DNA of 64,000 nt from CAJXII01 sp965242915 (GCA_965242915.1 CBDETN010000027.1:124001-188000), one strand, 5' to 3'. Shown: positions 34,718 through 43,637, numbered from the stretch's first letter. Notes: generated by a model from the sequence alone, not told the origin. Numbers and translations are program-made.

Positions 34718-34911
34718 ATCCACTCAATTCTTTAATATTTTCGATTGTTTTTATATTACTTTTCAATCTTTGTTCCATATTATACTTTTTAATATGCTTT
34801 GCTAAAATCTTTTTGTATTTTATATGATTTCTCGAACCAACCTCAAAAGTTGAAAGTTTTTTTTTGTATTTTTATTATATTGTCTGGTATGGGATTTTCT
34901 GTATTACTCAA
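34713..34911 (-). pseudogene. Small protein gene with one extra base in a 9-A run
   Basis: Not recognised. A TTG at 34911 with AAGGTGA upstream opens a frame that, after a run of nine A (34857-34865 as T on the plus strand), continues only if one A is removed. The joined product has about 65 residues: SNTENPIPDNIIKIQKK, then LSTFEVGSRNHIKYKKILAK and HIKKYNMEQRLKSNIKTIEN. It is basic and helical. It lies 35 bases downstream of trmA. Slippage on the A9 run could restore the frame in part of the transcripts. Otherwise it is a pseudogene or a sequence error. Confidence 0.45.
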
Positions 34912-34945
34912 TATTTCACCTTTAATATATTTATTTACATTATGA

Positions 34946-36081
34946 TTATATCAAATTCTTATTTAAAATAACACCACATTCAATATGTGAACTAAAAGCA
35001 AACTGATCAAACAAAGCAAAGTTTTTAATAGTATGAGTTTTCGTAAGCTCTAATAAATCACGATGTAATGTTTCAGGATTACAGGAGATATAGATAATTT
35101 GTTCAAACTCTTGAGCTAGTTTAGTAGTAGTGTTATCTAATCCTGCTCTTGGAGGATCTACAAAAATAGTACTAAAAATTGTAATCTTCTAGTTCCATAT
35201 CTTCTTGCTTCATTCTTCTAAACTCACGAATTCCAGCTCTAGCTTCTACAAATTCTTCACTGCTCATTCTTATAAATTTAATATTTTGTATATCATTTAG
35301 TTCACAATTTAATTTTGCACTTCTAATAGAAGTTTTACTTATCTCTGTAGCTAAGATCTTTTTAAACTGTTTAGATAATGGCAAGGTAAAGTTACCGCCG
35401 CCGCAATAAAGTTCACATAAATCATCTTTAGGCTCACAATTATTAAGTACCCATTCAATCATTTGTACATTTACTTTGGCATTTGGCTGAGTAAATCCAC
35501 CCTCTTGATAACGCACTACAAACTCATTCCCACTCTCCTGAGTGGGAATACCATATAGATATTCGCTCACTAATAAAATCATCACCTAAAACAACTTTTT
35601 GTTTCCTGCTTCTGCCTATGATTTTAATATTCAGTTTATCTTGTAACTTTTTAGCTTCAACGCTCCACTCATCATCTAACTTTTTATGATAAATCATTGT
35701 CATTAGCAAATCACCTGTTGTTGAACTCAAAAACTCAACAGCAAAAAACTTCTTATTTAATATTTCATTATCTGTAACCTCATCAAGAAGTTTTTCCATA
35801 ACTGACGAAATAGCAGAACTAACCATACTACAACTATCAATAGTCAGTAACTTCTTCTCCACATCACTCATAGCATAGTTGAGTTTGCCCATCTTATGAA
35901 ATACTCGAAACTCTGCCCTATTTCTAAATGCACCGTCATCACTTTTAATAATATCTACATTGCCATCATAAATATCAGCAAATCTTTCTTTTTCTCTTTT
36001 AACTTTAATATCAAGCTGTTCTTCATAACTCATACTGTGTAAAGTACAACTTCCACATTTTCCAAAATATTCACAATTCAT
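34946..36081 (-). pseudogene. trmA: tRNA (uracil-5-)-methyltransferase TrmA, doubly disrupted
   Basis: TrmA makes m5U54 in tRNA. The ATG at 36081 (MNCEYFGKCGSCTLHSM) is the true start. The N-terminal part ends after RKQKVVLGDDFISERIS. A 24-bp hairpin (35526-35549) follows and shifts the frame. The next part carries EGGFTQPNAKVNVQM and ELYCGGGNFTLPLS. A second shift is an extra T in TTTTT at about 35175, after which FVDPPRAG and the catalytic YISCNPETLHRDL run to the stop at 34946. With both shifts corrected a full-length protein of about 370 residues results. The enzyme is probably lost. Only one of the lesions is in a homopolymer, so sequence error does not explain everything. Confidence 0.88.
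35526..35549 (-). repeat. 24-bp perfect hairpin inserted in trmA
   Basis: ATTCCCACTC pairs with GAGTGGGAAT around a 4-base loop. On the minus strand the apex reads CTC-AGGA-GAG, the same decamer as in the palindrome inside coaBC (40259-40345, plus strand). It lies exactly at the frameshift in trmA, where family proteins have a short variable linker. Confidence 0.7.
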
Positions 36082-36110
36082 TAATAACCTTAATTTTTTA
36101 ATTATTTCGA

Positions 36111-36116
36111 TATTAT
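36111..36116 (+). promoter_or_regulatory. -10 box (TATTAT) 5 bases before the helicase ATG
   Basis: TATTAT ends 5 bases before the ATG at 36122, so transcription should begin at or beside the start codon. There is no room for a Shine-Dalgarno site. A leaderless mRNA is predicted. Confidence 0.4.
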
Positions 36117-36121
36117 ACCAA

Positions 36122-37738
36122 ATGATTAATTCAACTTTAAAAGAACAACTACACAATTTACTAAATTGTGATTTAAAAACACTATATCCAGTAGCCCGAA
36201 GCTTAAAAAGAAAACTATATTTTTATGTAGGACCTACAAATAGTGGAAAAACATATAAAGCAATGGAGCAGTTAATGTCTGCTGATTGCGGAACTTACCT
36301 TGCACCCTTGCGACTTCTTGCTTTAGAAAATTATGAAAACTTAAAAGCAAAAAACATTCCTGTTTCACTGGTAACCGGTGAAGAGGAAAGATTTGATGAA
36401 GATGCCGGGCATATTTGTTCAACCATTGAGATGATCGATTTTAATCTTGATGTTGATGTATCAGTTATAGATGAAGTTCAAATGCTAGATGATCCAGATC
36501 GCGGTTGGGCTTGGGTAAATGCTATCGTTGGCTCACCTGCTAGAAAAGTAATTATGACAGGCAGTGTTAATGCACTTGATGCTGTTAAAAAAATTGCAAT
36601 GTATTTAAAAGAAGATTTAGAGATAGTTAAATTTAAAAGAATAAATCCACTTGAAGTTATGTCAAAACCTGTGAATTTACGGCAGATTCAAAGTGGTACA
36701 GCATTAATTGCTTTCAGTCGTGCTGATGTTTTAAAGATAAAAAGCAGGCTTTCAAAGTATCATAAAGTTTCTGTTTTATATGGAAACTTAAGTCCAGAAG
36801 TAAGACAAGATGAAGCTAAAAGATTTAGAGATGGAGATACTGATATATTAGTAGCAACTGATGCTATTGCTATGGGATTAAATTTACCAATAAAAACTAT
36901 ACTTTTTACTACAGATACCAAATTTGATGGAATTAGCCGCCGCAAACTTATCTCAAATGAAATAACCCAAATAGCAGGTCGGGCAGGTAGATATGGTCAC
37001 CATGAAGTTGGTTACATAGGTGCTACATCAAGAAAAGTATTAGAACATATAGCAAAAGAATTTAATGCTCCGCTGCATACTATTAAACCACCCTTTAAAG
37101 TTAAAGCAACTGCTTCACAGATTCAAGAGCTGTCAACTCATTTAAAAACTAAGAATTTATCACAAATATTAAAATACTTTTCAAAACATATGAAATTTGA
37201 CGGACCTTTTGAAGCTGTTAATTTATCTACTATGATTGAGCTATCAAAAATATTAGACCAAAAGAGCAATATGAAATTAGAAGATAAATATCTTTTAAGT
37301 CAAGCACCTGTCAGTACAAAGTCACCTTTAATACGAAGTGCTTATTTTCACTATATAAATTCAATTATGAATGAAACAATAGTAAATTATAAATCATCAG
37401 TAAATGTAAGAGGAAGTGCAAGAACGCAGAAAGAATTACTTAAAGCAGAAGATGAAGTTAAAAAGATAAGTCTTTATTTATGGATAGCATATAAGCTCCC
37501 AAACCTTTTTCCAGATGCCAACCTTGCTATGACAACAAGAGTTGCTGTCAATAAATATTGTGAGAGTTCCTTAAAATCAAGAAAGATTGATTTTGATATC
37601 AAAGAGCAAAGCCGTAGAGATAATCGCCAAAAAGATGGATATAAAAACAAAGATAGATTTAGAGATAAAAGAAGAGATCAAAAAGACAATCAAGAGGATA
37701 GAAGATCAAATAAGAGTCGCCGAAAAGATATTAAATAA
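36122..37738 (+). CDS. Suv3-like ATP-dependent RNA helicase
   Basis: 538 residues of superfamily 2. Walker A is YVGPTNSGKTYKA (about residues 38-50), the Suv3 form. Walker B is SVIDEVQM (DEVQ-type), motif III MTGSVNA, motif V ATDAIAMGLNLPI and motif VI QIAGRAGRYG. A Suv3-type C-terminal domain follows, then a strongly basic Arg/Lys/Asp tail (last about 45 residues) for RNA binding. It is probably part of RNA turnover in the cytoplasm. It diverges from trmA. The reading frame begins 40 bases from the trmA start with a predicted leaderless promoter. Confidence 0.85.
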   Translation: MINSTLKEQLHNLLNCDLKTLYPVARSLKRKLYFYVGPTNSGKTYKAMEQLMSADCGTYLAPLRLLALENYENLKAKNIPVSLVTGEEERFDEDAGHICSTIEMIDFNLDVDVSVIDEVQMLDDPDRGWAWVNAIVGSPARKVIMTGSVNALDAVKKIAMYLKEDLEIVKFKRINPLEVMSKPVNLRQIQSGTALIAFSRADVLKIKSRLSKYHKVSVLYGNLSPEVRQDEAKRFRDGDTDILVATDAIAMGLNLPIKTILFTTDTKFDGISRRKLISNEITQIAGRAGRYGHHEVGYIGATSRKVLEHIAKEFNAPLHTIKPPFKVKATASQIQELSTHLKTKNLSQILKYFSKHMKFDGPFEAVNLSTMIELSKILDQKSNMKLEDKYLLSQAPVSTKSPLIRSAYFHYINSIMNETIVNYKSSVNVRGSARTQKELLKAEDEVKKISLYLWIAYKLPNLFPDANLAMTTRVAVNKYCESSLKSRKIDFDIKEQSRRDNRQKDGYKNKDRFRDKRRDQKDNQEDRRSNKSRRKDIK

Positions 37739-37782
37739 ATTTTCGCTATAATTGATACTATATTAATAAAAAGAGATTATTT

Positions 37783-39075
37783 ATGAGTGATACTTCAATA
37801 ATTATTTTAGCAGCGGGTCAAGGTACTCGCATGAAATCAAATACACCCAAAGTTTTACATAAGATTTCTGGGAAAGAGATGCTTTATTATGCAATTAAAG
37901 AAGCAAAAAAGTTAAGTGATGATATTCATATAGTTTTATATCATCAAGCTTCAAAAGTTCAAGAAACTATGGAAAACTATTTTTCAGGTTTGAATTTTCA
38001 TATTCAAGACCATGAAAACTACCCGGGCACCGGCGGGGCAATAATGGGAATAACTCCTAAAAATAAAAAAGTTTTAGTTTTAAATGGAGATATGCCTTTG
38101 GTTCAAGCAGAGGAACTAAAGGCTTTGATTAGTGATAACCCTTTAACAATGTCAGTTTTACAATTTGATGATGCGACAGGTTATGGTAGAGTTATAATTG
38201 ATAAAGAAAAAGTAGTTAAAATAGTTGAACAAAAAGATTGTACAAGTTATGAACTGGAAGTTAAAACTGCAAATGCCGGTGTATATTGTTTTGAAACCTC
38301 TTTTTTACTTGAAAACTTGCCGAAACTATCAAATGAAAATACTCAACAAGAGTATTATATTACAGATTTAGTTGAAATTGCTGTAAATAGTGGTTTATGT
38401 ATCAAGCCCGTGATTGTAAAAGAAGAAAATTTTAAAGGTGTAAATTCTAAATTTGATTTAGCTGCGGCAGAGGTAATTCATCAAAATAGAATTAAAGAAG
38501 AATTTTGTAAGGCTGGTGTAATTATGCGATTACCTGAAACTATTTATATAGAAGATGGTGTAGAAATTGAAGGAGAAAGTATTCTTGAAAATGGAGTTAC
38601 ACTTCTTGGGAATACAAAAATTATCAACTCTCATATAAAAACAAACAGTGTTGTAGAAGATAGTATTTTAGAAAACTCTGATATTGGTCCAATGGCAAGA
38701 ATAAGACCTCTTAGTATTTTAAAAGATACACATATAGGAAACTTTGTAGAAGTTAAAAAATCACACCTAAACGGTGTAAAAGCCGGTCATTTATCCTATC
38801 TTGGGGACAGCGATATTGATGAGGGTACAAACATAGGTGCAGGAACTATCACTTGTAACTATGATGGAAAGAAAAAAAGCAAAACTATCATTGGTAAAAA
38901 TGTATTTATAGGAAGTAACACACAGCTTGTAGCTCCTGTTACACTTGAAGACAATTGTATGATAGGTGCGGGAACTACCATAACAAAAGATGTAAAAAGC
39001 GGTGAACTTGTAACCACCAGAGCAAAATCCAGAGTTATTGCCGGGTTTTTTCATAAATTTTTCGGAACTAAATAA
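37783..39075 (+). CDS. glmU: Bifunctional UDP-N-acetylglucosamine pyrophosphorylase / glucosamine-1-phosphate acetyltransferase
   Basis: GlmU acetylates GlcN-1-P and couples it to UTP, giving UDP-GlcNAc for murein, lipid A and the glycan island. 430 residues. The N-terminal pyrophosphorylase has IIILAAGQGTRMKSNTPKVLH, YPGTGGAIM and LVLNGDMPLV. The C-terminal left-handed beta-helix has IGPMARIRPLSILKDTHIGNFVEVKKS and NIGAGTITCNYDGKKKSKTIIG. A TATAAT-like CTATAAT at 37744 precedes it. It overlaps the coaBC ATG by one base. Confidence 0.95.
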   Translation: MSDTSIIILAAGQGTRMKSNTPKVLHKISGKEMLYYAIKEAKKLSDDIHIVLYHQASKVQETMENYFSGLNFHIQDHENYPGTGGAIMGITPKNKKVLVLNGDMPLVQAEELKALISDNPLTMSVLQFDDATGYGRVIIDKEKVVKIVEQKDCTSYELEVKTANAGVYCFETSFLLENLPKLSNENTQQEYYITDLVEIAVNSGLCIKPVIVKEENFKGVNSKFDLAAAEVIHQNRIKEEFCKAGVIMRLPETIYIEDGVEIEGESILENGVTLLGNTKIINSHIKTNSVVEDSILENSDIGPMARIRPLSILKDTHIGNFVEVKKSHLNGVKAGHLSYLGDSDIDEGTNIGAGTITCNYDGKKKSKTIIGKNVFIGSNTQLVAPVTLEDNCMIGAGTTITKDVKSGELVTTRAKSRVIAGFFHKFFGTK

Positions 39076-40415
39076 TGCAGCTTTTAAAAAATAAAAATAT
39101 TCTAGTGGCAGTTACAGGAAGTATCGCGGTTTATAAAAGTTTAGAATTGATTAGACTTTATATAAAAGCCGGTGCAAATGTACGGGTAATTATGACAGAT
39201 TCAGCTAAAAGATTTGTATCTGCACTTACTTTTGAAACAATTAGTCAAAATAAAGTTTTAGATGAGACGAGCGAAGATTGGAGTACTGATACAGTTAATA
39301 ATCATATTGCCATTGGAAAATGGGCACACCTTTTTGTAATAGCCCCGGCAACTGCAAACACTATAAACAAACTGTCAAATGGTATTGCTGATAATTTACT
39401 TTTACAAACAGCACTTGCATACCCAAAAGTTAAACTGCTTTGTCCCGCTGCAAATACAAATATGATACAAAATCCTTTAACTTCTGCTAGTATGAAAATG
39501 TTAAAACTTTGTAACTTTAAAATTATAAATTCAATTACCAAAGAACTTGCCTGCAAAGATATCGGTGATGGCGCAATGGCAGAGGTTGAAGATATTTTTC
39601 ATACAACTTGCAAAGAGTTACTTAAAGATGAATATTGGAGCGATAGAAAAGTTGTGCTAAATGGCGGGGGTACAATTGAAAGAATTGATGATGTAAGATA
39701 TATAAGTAATTTTAGCAGTGGCAAAATGGCAGGTAGTTTAGCTACAGCACTTTATTATAAAGGTGCCGATGTATGTTTGATAACTTCTGCATCTGTTAAT
39801 ATTCCAAATGAAATTCATACAATAGAAGTACAAAGTTCATCAGAGATGTTTGAATATGTACAGGACAGTATAAGAGTAGCTAAAAAAGGTAAAATGAGTG
39901 AAGCTACACTTATGGATAATTCAAGTGTACAGCTAATACAAAAAAAGCCTTACTTTTTTGGAGTGGCTGCTGTTAGTGATTATACCCCTAGATATCCACA
40001 AAATGGTAAAATGAAAAAAGATGATATTGGCGATAATTGGGATTTAAAACTTAAAAAGAATATTGATATTTTAGAGTCAATTACTAAAGATGGAATTTAT
40101 ACCATTGGCTTTAAAGCTGAGATGGATAAAGAAAAAGCAAAAGACAATGCAGCTTCTATGCTAAAAAATAAAAATCTTGACGGGGTTTGTTTAAATATAA
40201 TTGACGAGCAAAATAATTTTGGAAGTGATACAAATAAAATAGAATTGCTAACTTCCAGTATGCATTGTCCTCGTACCTGCGGAATTTCATCCACCTCAGG
40301 AGAGGTGGAACGAGATAAATTCCACAGGTACGAGGACAATGCATACGAAGGGAATAAGCTTGAAGTTGCAATGCAATTATTAGATAAGTTAAAAGAAGAA
40401 TTTAGTGAACAATAA
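39075..40415 (+). CDS. coaBC: CoaBC (Dfp): phosphopantothenoylcysteine synthetase/decarboxylase with inserted palindrome
   Basis: CoaBC converts 4'-phosphopantothenate to 4'-phosphopantetheine in CoA synthesis. 446 residues. The N-terminal flavoprotein CoaC domain has ILVAVTGSIAVYKSLELIRL, NHIAIGKWAHLFVIAPATANT and the substrate clamp LLCPAANTNMIQNP. The CoaB domain has VVLNGGGTIERIDDVRYISNFSSGKMA, VAAVSDYTP and the ...GFKAEMD region. Between ...NKIELLTS and EGNKLEVAMQLLDKL an 87-bp palindrome adds 29 residues in frame (SMHCPRTCGISSTSGEVERD and onward). This is a surface region just before the last helix, so function is presumably kept. The gene is normally essential, which explains the in-frame constraint. 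Confidence 0.92.
   Translation: MQLLKNKNILVAVTGSIAVYKSLELIRLYIKAGANVRVIMTDSAKRFVSALTFETISQNKVLDETSEDWSTDTVNNHIAIGKWAHLFVIAPATANTINKLSNGIADNLLLQTALAYPKVKLLCPAANTNMIQNPLTSASMKMLKLCNFKIINSITKELACKDIGDGAMAEVEDIFHTTCKELLKDEYWSDRKVVLNGGGTIERIDDVRYISNFSSGKMAGSLATALYYKGADVCLITSASVNIPNEIHTIEVQSSSEMFEYVQDSIRVAKKGKMSEATLMDNSSVQLIQKKPYFFGVAAVSDYTPRYPQNGKMKKDDIGDNWDLKLKKNIDILESITKDGIYTIGFKAEMDKEKAKDNAASMLKNKNLDGVCLNIIDEQNNFGSDTNKIELLTSSMHCPRTCGISSTSGEVERDKFHRYEDNAYEGNKLEVAMQLLDKLKEEFSEQ
40259..40345 (+). repeat. 87-bp nested palindromic element inserted in frame in coaBC
   Basis: Outer arms are a perfect 21-bp inverted repeat (40259-40279 and 40325-40345, starting TATGCATTGTCC and ending GGACAATGCATA). 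Inside, GGAATTT (40281-40287) pairs with AAATTCC (40317-40323), and TCCACCTC (40290-40297) pairs with GAGGTGGA (40302-40309) around the loop AGGA. The whole folds into one long hairpin. Its length is 29 codons with no stop in the coding frame. GC content is visibly above the surrounding DNA. It resembles the palindromic elements that insert in frame in Rickettsia genes, in principle but not in sequence. Confidence 0.88.
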
Positions 40416-41091
40416 TCAACTTCCTAAACACATAGCTATTATTATGGATGGTAACGGCAGATGGGCAAAGGAAAGAAATTTAAACAGAACAGCAGGGCAT
40501 GAAGAGGGCGCCAAGGTTGTACGAAATATCACAATACATTGCAGTGATTTAGGAATTAAATATCTAACTTTGTATGCTTTTAGTACAGAAAATTGGACCA
40601 GACCAAGATTAGAAGTTGAATTTTTAATGAAACTGCTTGAAAGATATTTTAAAAGTGAACTGCCAATCTATTTAGAAAACAATGTTAAGTTTAAAGCTAT
40701 TGGCGATTTAAGTAAATTTTCAAAAAACTTGCAAAAAGTTATAAAAGATACAGAAGAAAAAACTGCACATTGTTCAGGACTTACTCAAGTACTTGCACTT
40801 AACTATGGCAGCCGTGATGAGATAACCAGAGCAGTTAAAAAACTTATTGAACAAAATTTGGAACCAACCCAAGACAATATTAACTCTTGTCTTGATACTG
40901 CAGAAATGAGTGATGTTGATTTACTAATTCGCACAAGCGGAGAGGTAAGAATATCAAATTATCTTCTTTGGCAAAGCGCTTATGCCGAGATGTTTTTTAC
41001 TCAAACTTTTTGGCCGGAATTTACCACACAAGAGTTAGATGATATTATTTCAGATTTTAACAGAAGAGAAAGACGATTTGGTGGAATATAA
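40405..41091 (+). CDS. uppS: Undecaprenyl diphosphate synthase UppS
   Basis: A cis-prenyltransferase making the C55 lipid carrier for murein and surface polysaccharide. 228 residues: HIAIIMDGNGRWAKERNLNRTAGHEEGA with catalytic Asp in MDGNGRW, YLTLYAFSTENWTRP, and C-terminal DLLIRTSGEVRISNYLLWQSAYAEMFF with RRERRFGGI. The start is GTG at 40405, overlapping the coaBC stop by 11 bases. In the switch motif the family usual xGExRLSNFLLW reads GEVRISNYLLW. Confidence 0.95.
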   Translation: MNNNQLPKHIAIIMDGNGRWAKERNLNRTAGHEEGAKVVRNITIHCSDLGIKYLTLYAFSTENWTRPRLEVEFLMKLLERYFKSELPIYLENNVKFKAIGDLSKFSKNLQKVIKDTEEKTAHCSGLTQVLALNYGSRDEITRAVKKLIEQNLEPTQDNINSCLDTAEMSDVDLLIRTSGEVRISNYLLWQSAYAEMFFTQTFWPEFTTQELDDIISDFNRRERRFGGI

Positions 41092-41094
41092 ACA

Positions 41095-41868
41095 GTGGTT
41101 AGTTTTTTAATATTTATATCTGGATTAATATTTGGCAGTTTCTTGAATATGTTAATTTATAGATTACCTTTAGGTGTATCTTTAATTAATCCCAAACGCT
41201 CAATTTGTATATCTTGTAGTTCTGAAATAAAATGGTATGAGAATATTCCATTAATTTCTTTCTTTCTTTTAAAAGGAAAGTGTTCAAGTTGTGGTGAGAA
41301 AATATCAATCACTTATCCTATAGTTGAACTCCTGACAGCAATTGTCACTTTACTTTTATTTTATAAATTGAGACTGAATATAGATTTTATTATCACAACT
41401 GTTCTTTTTTATACTTTTATAGTTTTATCATTTATAGACTTTAAATACAAAGCTGTGCCGGACTATTTATTAATATTAGCACTGATAATTTCATTTTTTA
41501 CTTTTGATTTTTCATTACAAAATGCTTTTATTTTTGCCGGTGCTTTTGTCTTACTTGAACTTTTTGTAACTTTTTATATTCAAAATATCAAAGCAAAGCT
41601 TTTAAAAGATGATACCTTAAAGGATCAGAGAGCAATGGGGGAAGGAGATATTCCTATAATTGCAGTCATTGGTGGATTACTTGGAATAAAATTGGGTATA
41701 TTTGCTATCTTTTTAGCAGCAGTTTTAGCTATAATTCCTGCACTTTTAAATAATATCATCAAAAAAGATATAGAAACACCTTTTATTCCATTTTTGTCAT
41801 TAGGTTTATTTATAGTATTTATATCTAATAATTATTTTTTACAACTTTTAGGGGAGATTATAAAATGA
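41095..41868 (+). CDS. Prepilin peptidase (A24 family)
   Basis: An inner-membrane aspartic peptidase and N-methylase that processes type IV prepilins and pseudopilins. 257 residues. The N-terminal membrane helix is followed by the cytoplasmic zinc loop (CISCSSEIKWYENIPLIS and KCSSCGEKI; two CxxC pairs). The active-site Asp residues lie in SFIDFKYKAVPDY and MGEGDIPIIAVIGGLLG. Hydrophobic helices fill the rest. The start is GTG, 3 bases after uppS. Together with the GspF-like gene at 49.3 kb it shows that a type IV pilus or transformation pseudopilus is encoded, with dispersed genes. Confidence 0.92.
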   Translation: MVSFLIFISGLIFGSFLNMLIYRLPLGVSLINPKRSICISCSSEIKWYENIPLISFFLLKGKCSSCGEKISITYPIVELLTAIVTLLLFYKLRLNIDFIITTVLFYTFIVLSFIDFKYKAVPDYLLILALIISFFTFDFSLQNAFIFAGAFVLLELFVTFYIQNIKAKLLKDDTLKDQRAMGEGDIPIIAVIGGLLGIKLGIFAIFLAAVLAIIPALLNNIIKKDIETPFIPFLSLGLFIVFISNNYFLQLLGEIIK

Positions 41869-42884
41869 GACTTTTAAATAAATATCTTTTTAGTACCTTA
41901 TCTCATACATTTTTTCCTATATTCTTGACTTTATATATTATCACATCAATTATATTTTTAGTTAAAATGGCAGCTTTAACATCTGTAATACAAATGAACT
42001 TTTTAGAACTTATGCAATTATATTCATATTCTATACCAACTATTTTATTTTATACTTTACCAATATCATATTTTATAAGTATGACTTTAACTGTATCAAA
42101 GTTATCCGGCGAATATGAAATGATTGTTATAACCAGTTTTGGTTTAAATCCGCTAAAAATTATTAAGTTGTTTTTAGCAACCACTATATCTATATCACTT
42201 CTTTTACTCATTATATCACTAGGTCTTATTCCAAAAGCAAATGCTTTAAAAGAGATATTTATAAATGATAAAAAGCAAGAAGCACAATTTAATATAAAAG
42301 CCAGTGAGTATGGACAACGGTTAGGTTCTTGGCTGATATATATAAATGAAGAAAAAAACAATAAATTCTATGATATTACATTGCTGCAATTAGATAATAA
42401 TAAAGACACTATAACCTCTGCTGCATATGCTACAATGGCAAATTATAATAATAATTTAATCCTTAAACTGCAGCAAGGCAAAAGTTTTATAATATCAGAT
42501 ACTCTTCAACAAATTGATTTTGAAGAGATGTTTTTAAATAGTCCGGGTACTCAAATAAGAAATATTAAATCACTAAATGATATTATTGCTTACTGGAGTG
42601 ATAGAAAATCAGATTTAAAGAAAAGTAAAAGTTTTACTTTTAATATTTTAATATCATTATTCCCTTTAATATCATTACTTTTTATTATTGCTATTGGTTA
42701 TTTTAACCCGCGATATGATTCTAACTATACTACATTTATATCCTCTACTGTTATAGTTATATTTGTAATTATTGCAAATCAATTATCCCTTAGATACCCA
42801 AATACCAGTCTCTATACCTTTCCTTTCCTTTGGATTATTATTAGTTATATATATTATTCTTTTACAACTAAAAAACTTTATTAA
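41865..42884 (+). CDS. LptF/LptG-family lipopolysaccharide export permease
   Basis: 339 residues of the YjgP/YjgQ family: MRLLNKYLFSTLSHTFFPIFLTLYIITSIIF opening, three N-terminal membrane helices, a periplasmic beta-jellyroll region (about 125-245) and three C-terminal helices (FNILISLFPLISLLFIIAIGYFNPR). With LptB it extracts LPS from the inner membrane. F and G paralogues cannot be separated safely from sequence; only one is here. It overlaps the prepilin peptidase gene by 4 bases. Confidence 0.88.
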   Translation: MRLLNKYLFSTLSHTFFPIFLTLYIITSIIFLVKMAALTSVIQMNFLELMQLYSYSIPTILFYTLPISYFISMTLTVSKLSGEYEMIVITSFGLNPLKIIKLFLATTISISLLLLIISLGLIPKANALKEIFINDKKQEAQFNIKASEYGQRLGSWLIYINEEKNNKFYDITLLQLDNNKDTITSAAYATMANYNNNLILKLQQGKSFIISDTLQQIDFEEMFLNSPGTQIRNIKSLNDIIAYWSDRKSDLKKSKSFTFNILISLFPLISLLFIIAIGYFNPRYDSNYTTFISSTVIVIFVIIANQLSLRYPNTSLYTFPFLWIIISYIYYSFTTKKLY

Positions 42885-42898
42885 CAAGCTTTATTGTA

Positions 42899-43621
42899 AT
42901 GTATATAAAAATAATACTCTCCTATGATGGTTCAAGATATAACGGCAGTCAAAAACAACCTAACAAAAATACAGTGCAAGATGAGTTAGAAAATGCTCTA
43001 AACAGATTAAAAATAAACAGCAAATTAGCTTTTAGCGGAAGAACAGATAAAGATGTTCACGCATCTGGGCAAGTTATATCATTAGAAATTCCTGATTTTT
43101 GGAATAACTTAACAAAACTAAAAGATGCACTTTCCAAACAACTCTCAAACTCAATTAATATAAAAAGTATTATAAAAGTGCAAGATGATTTTCACGCACG
43201 ATTTAGTGCTAAAAAAAGAATTTACAGATATATCTTATCTACAAAACCTACAACCGCTTTTAATGATAGATATTTATCATACCGCTCACACATCAATGAA
43301 GCCAAAATCAAAGAAGCTATGAAATATTTTACAGGGATTCATGACTTTGAATATTTTAGCAAAAACGGCAGTGACCCAAAATCTACAGTTCGAGAAATAT
43401 ATGATATTAAATTTTATAAATACAAAGATTTTTATATTTTCAAATTTAAAGCAAATTCATATTTAAGAAGTCAAATAAGAATGATAGTTTCTTTTTTACT
43501 TAAAATATCAGATGGTAAAGTTTCTATTGAAGATTTAAAAAATCAGCTACAAAAAAAAGAGCTGGTATCTTGGACACTAGCTAGCGCAAATGGTTTATAT
43601 CTGAGTCGTATTATCTACTAA
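42899..43621 (+). CDS. truA: tRNA pseudouridine(38-40) synthase TruA
   Basis: Isomerises U38-U40 in the anticodon stem. 240 residues. The catalytic Asp is in FSGRTDKDVHASGQVI. Other family blocks are ILSYDGSRYNGSQKQPN, FHARFSAKKRIYRYIL, FTGIHDFEYFSKNGSDPKSTVREI and FKANSYLRSQIRMIVSFLL. It lies 14 bases after the LPS permease gene with the same orientation and is convergent with ubiD, separated by 16 bases without a clear terminator. Confidence 0.95.
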   Translation: MYIKIILSYDGSRYNGSQKQPNKNTVQDELENALNRLKINSKLAFSGRTDKDVHASGQVISLEIPDFWNNLTKLKDALSKQLSNSINIKSIIKVQDDFHARFSAKKRIYRYILSTKPTTAFNDRYLSYRSHINEAKIKEAMKYFTGIHDFEYFSKNGSDPKSTVREIYDIKFYKYKDFYIFKFKANSYLRSQIRMIVSFLLKISDGKVSIEDLKNQLQKKELVSWTLASANGLYLSRIIY

Positions 43622-43637
43622 GTTGTTTATTTTATGT

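Noticed and set aside
34830..34860. GGTTCGA-like stretch suggesting a tRNA T-arm
   Set aside because: No acceptor stem, D-arm or anticodon arm can be formed around it; the stretch is coding in the small frameshifted gene.
40156..40371. Short antisense ORFs across the coaBC palindrome
   Set aside because: A palindrome reads alike on both strands, so the similar antisense peptides are an artefact of symmetry.
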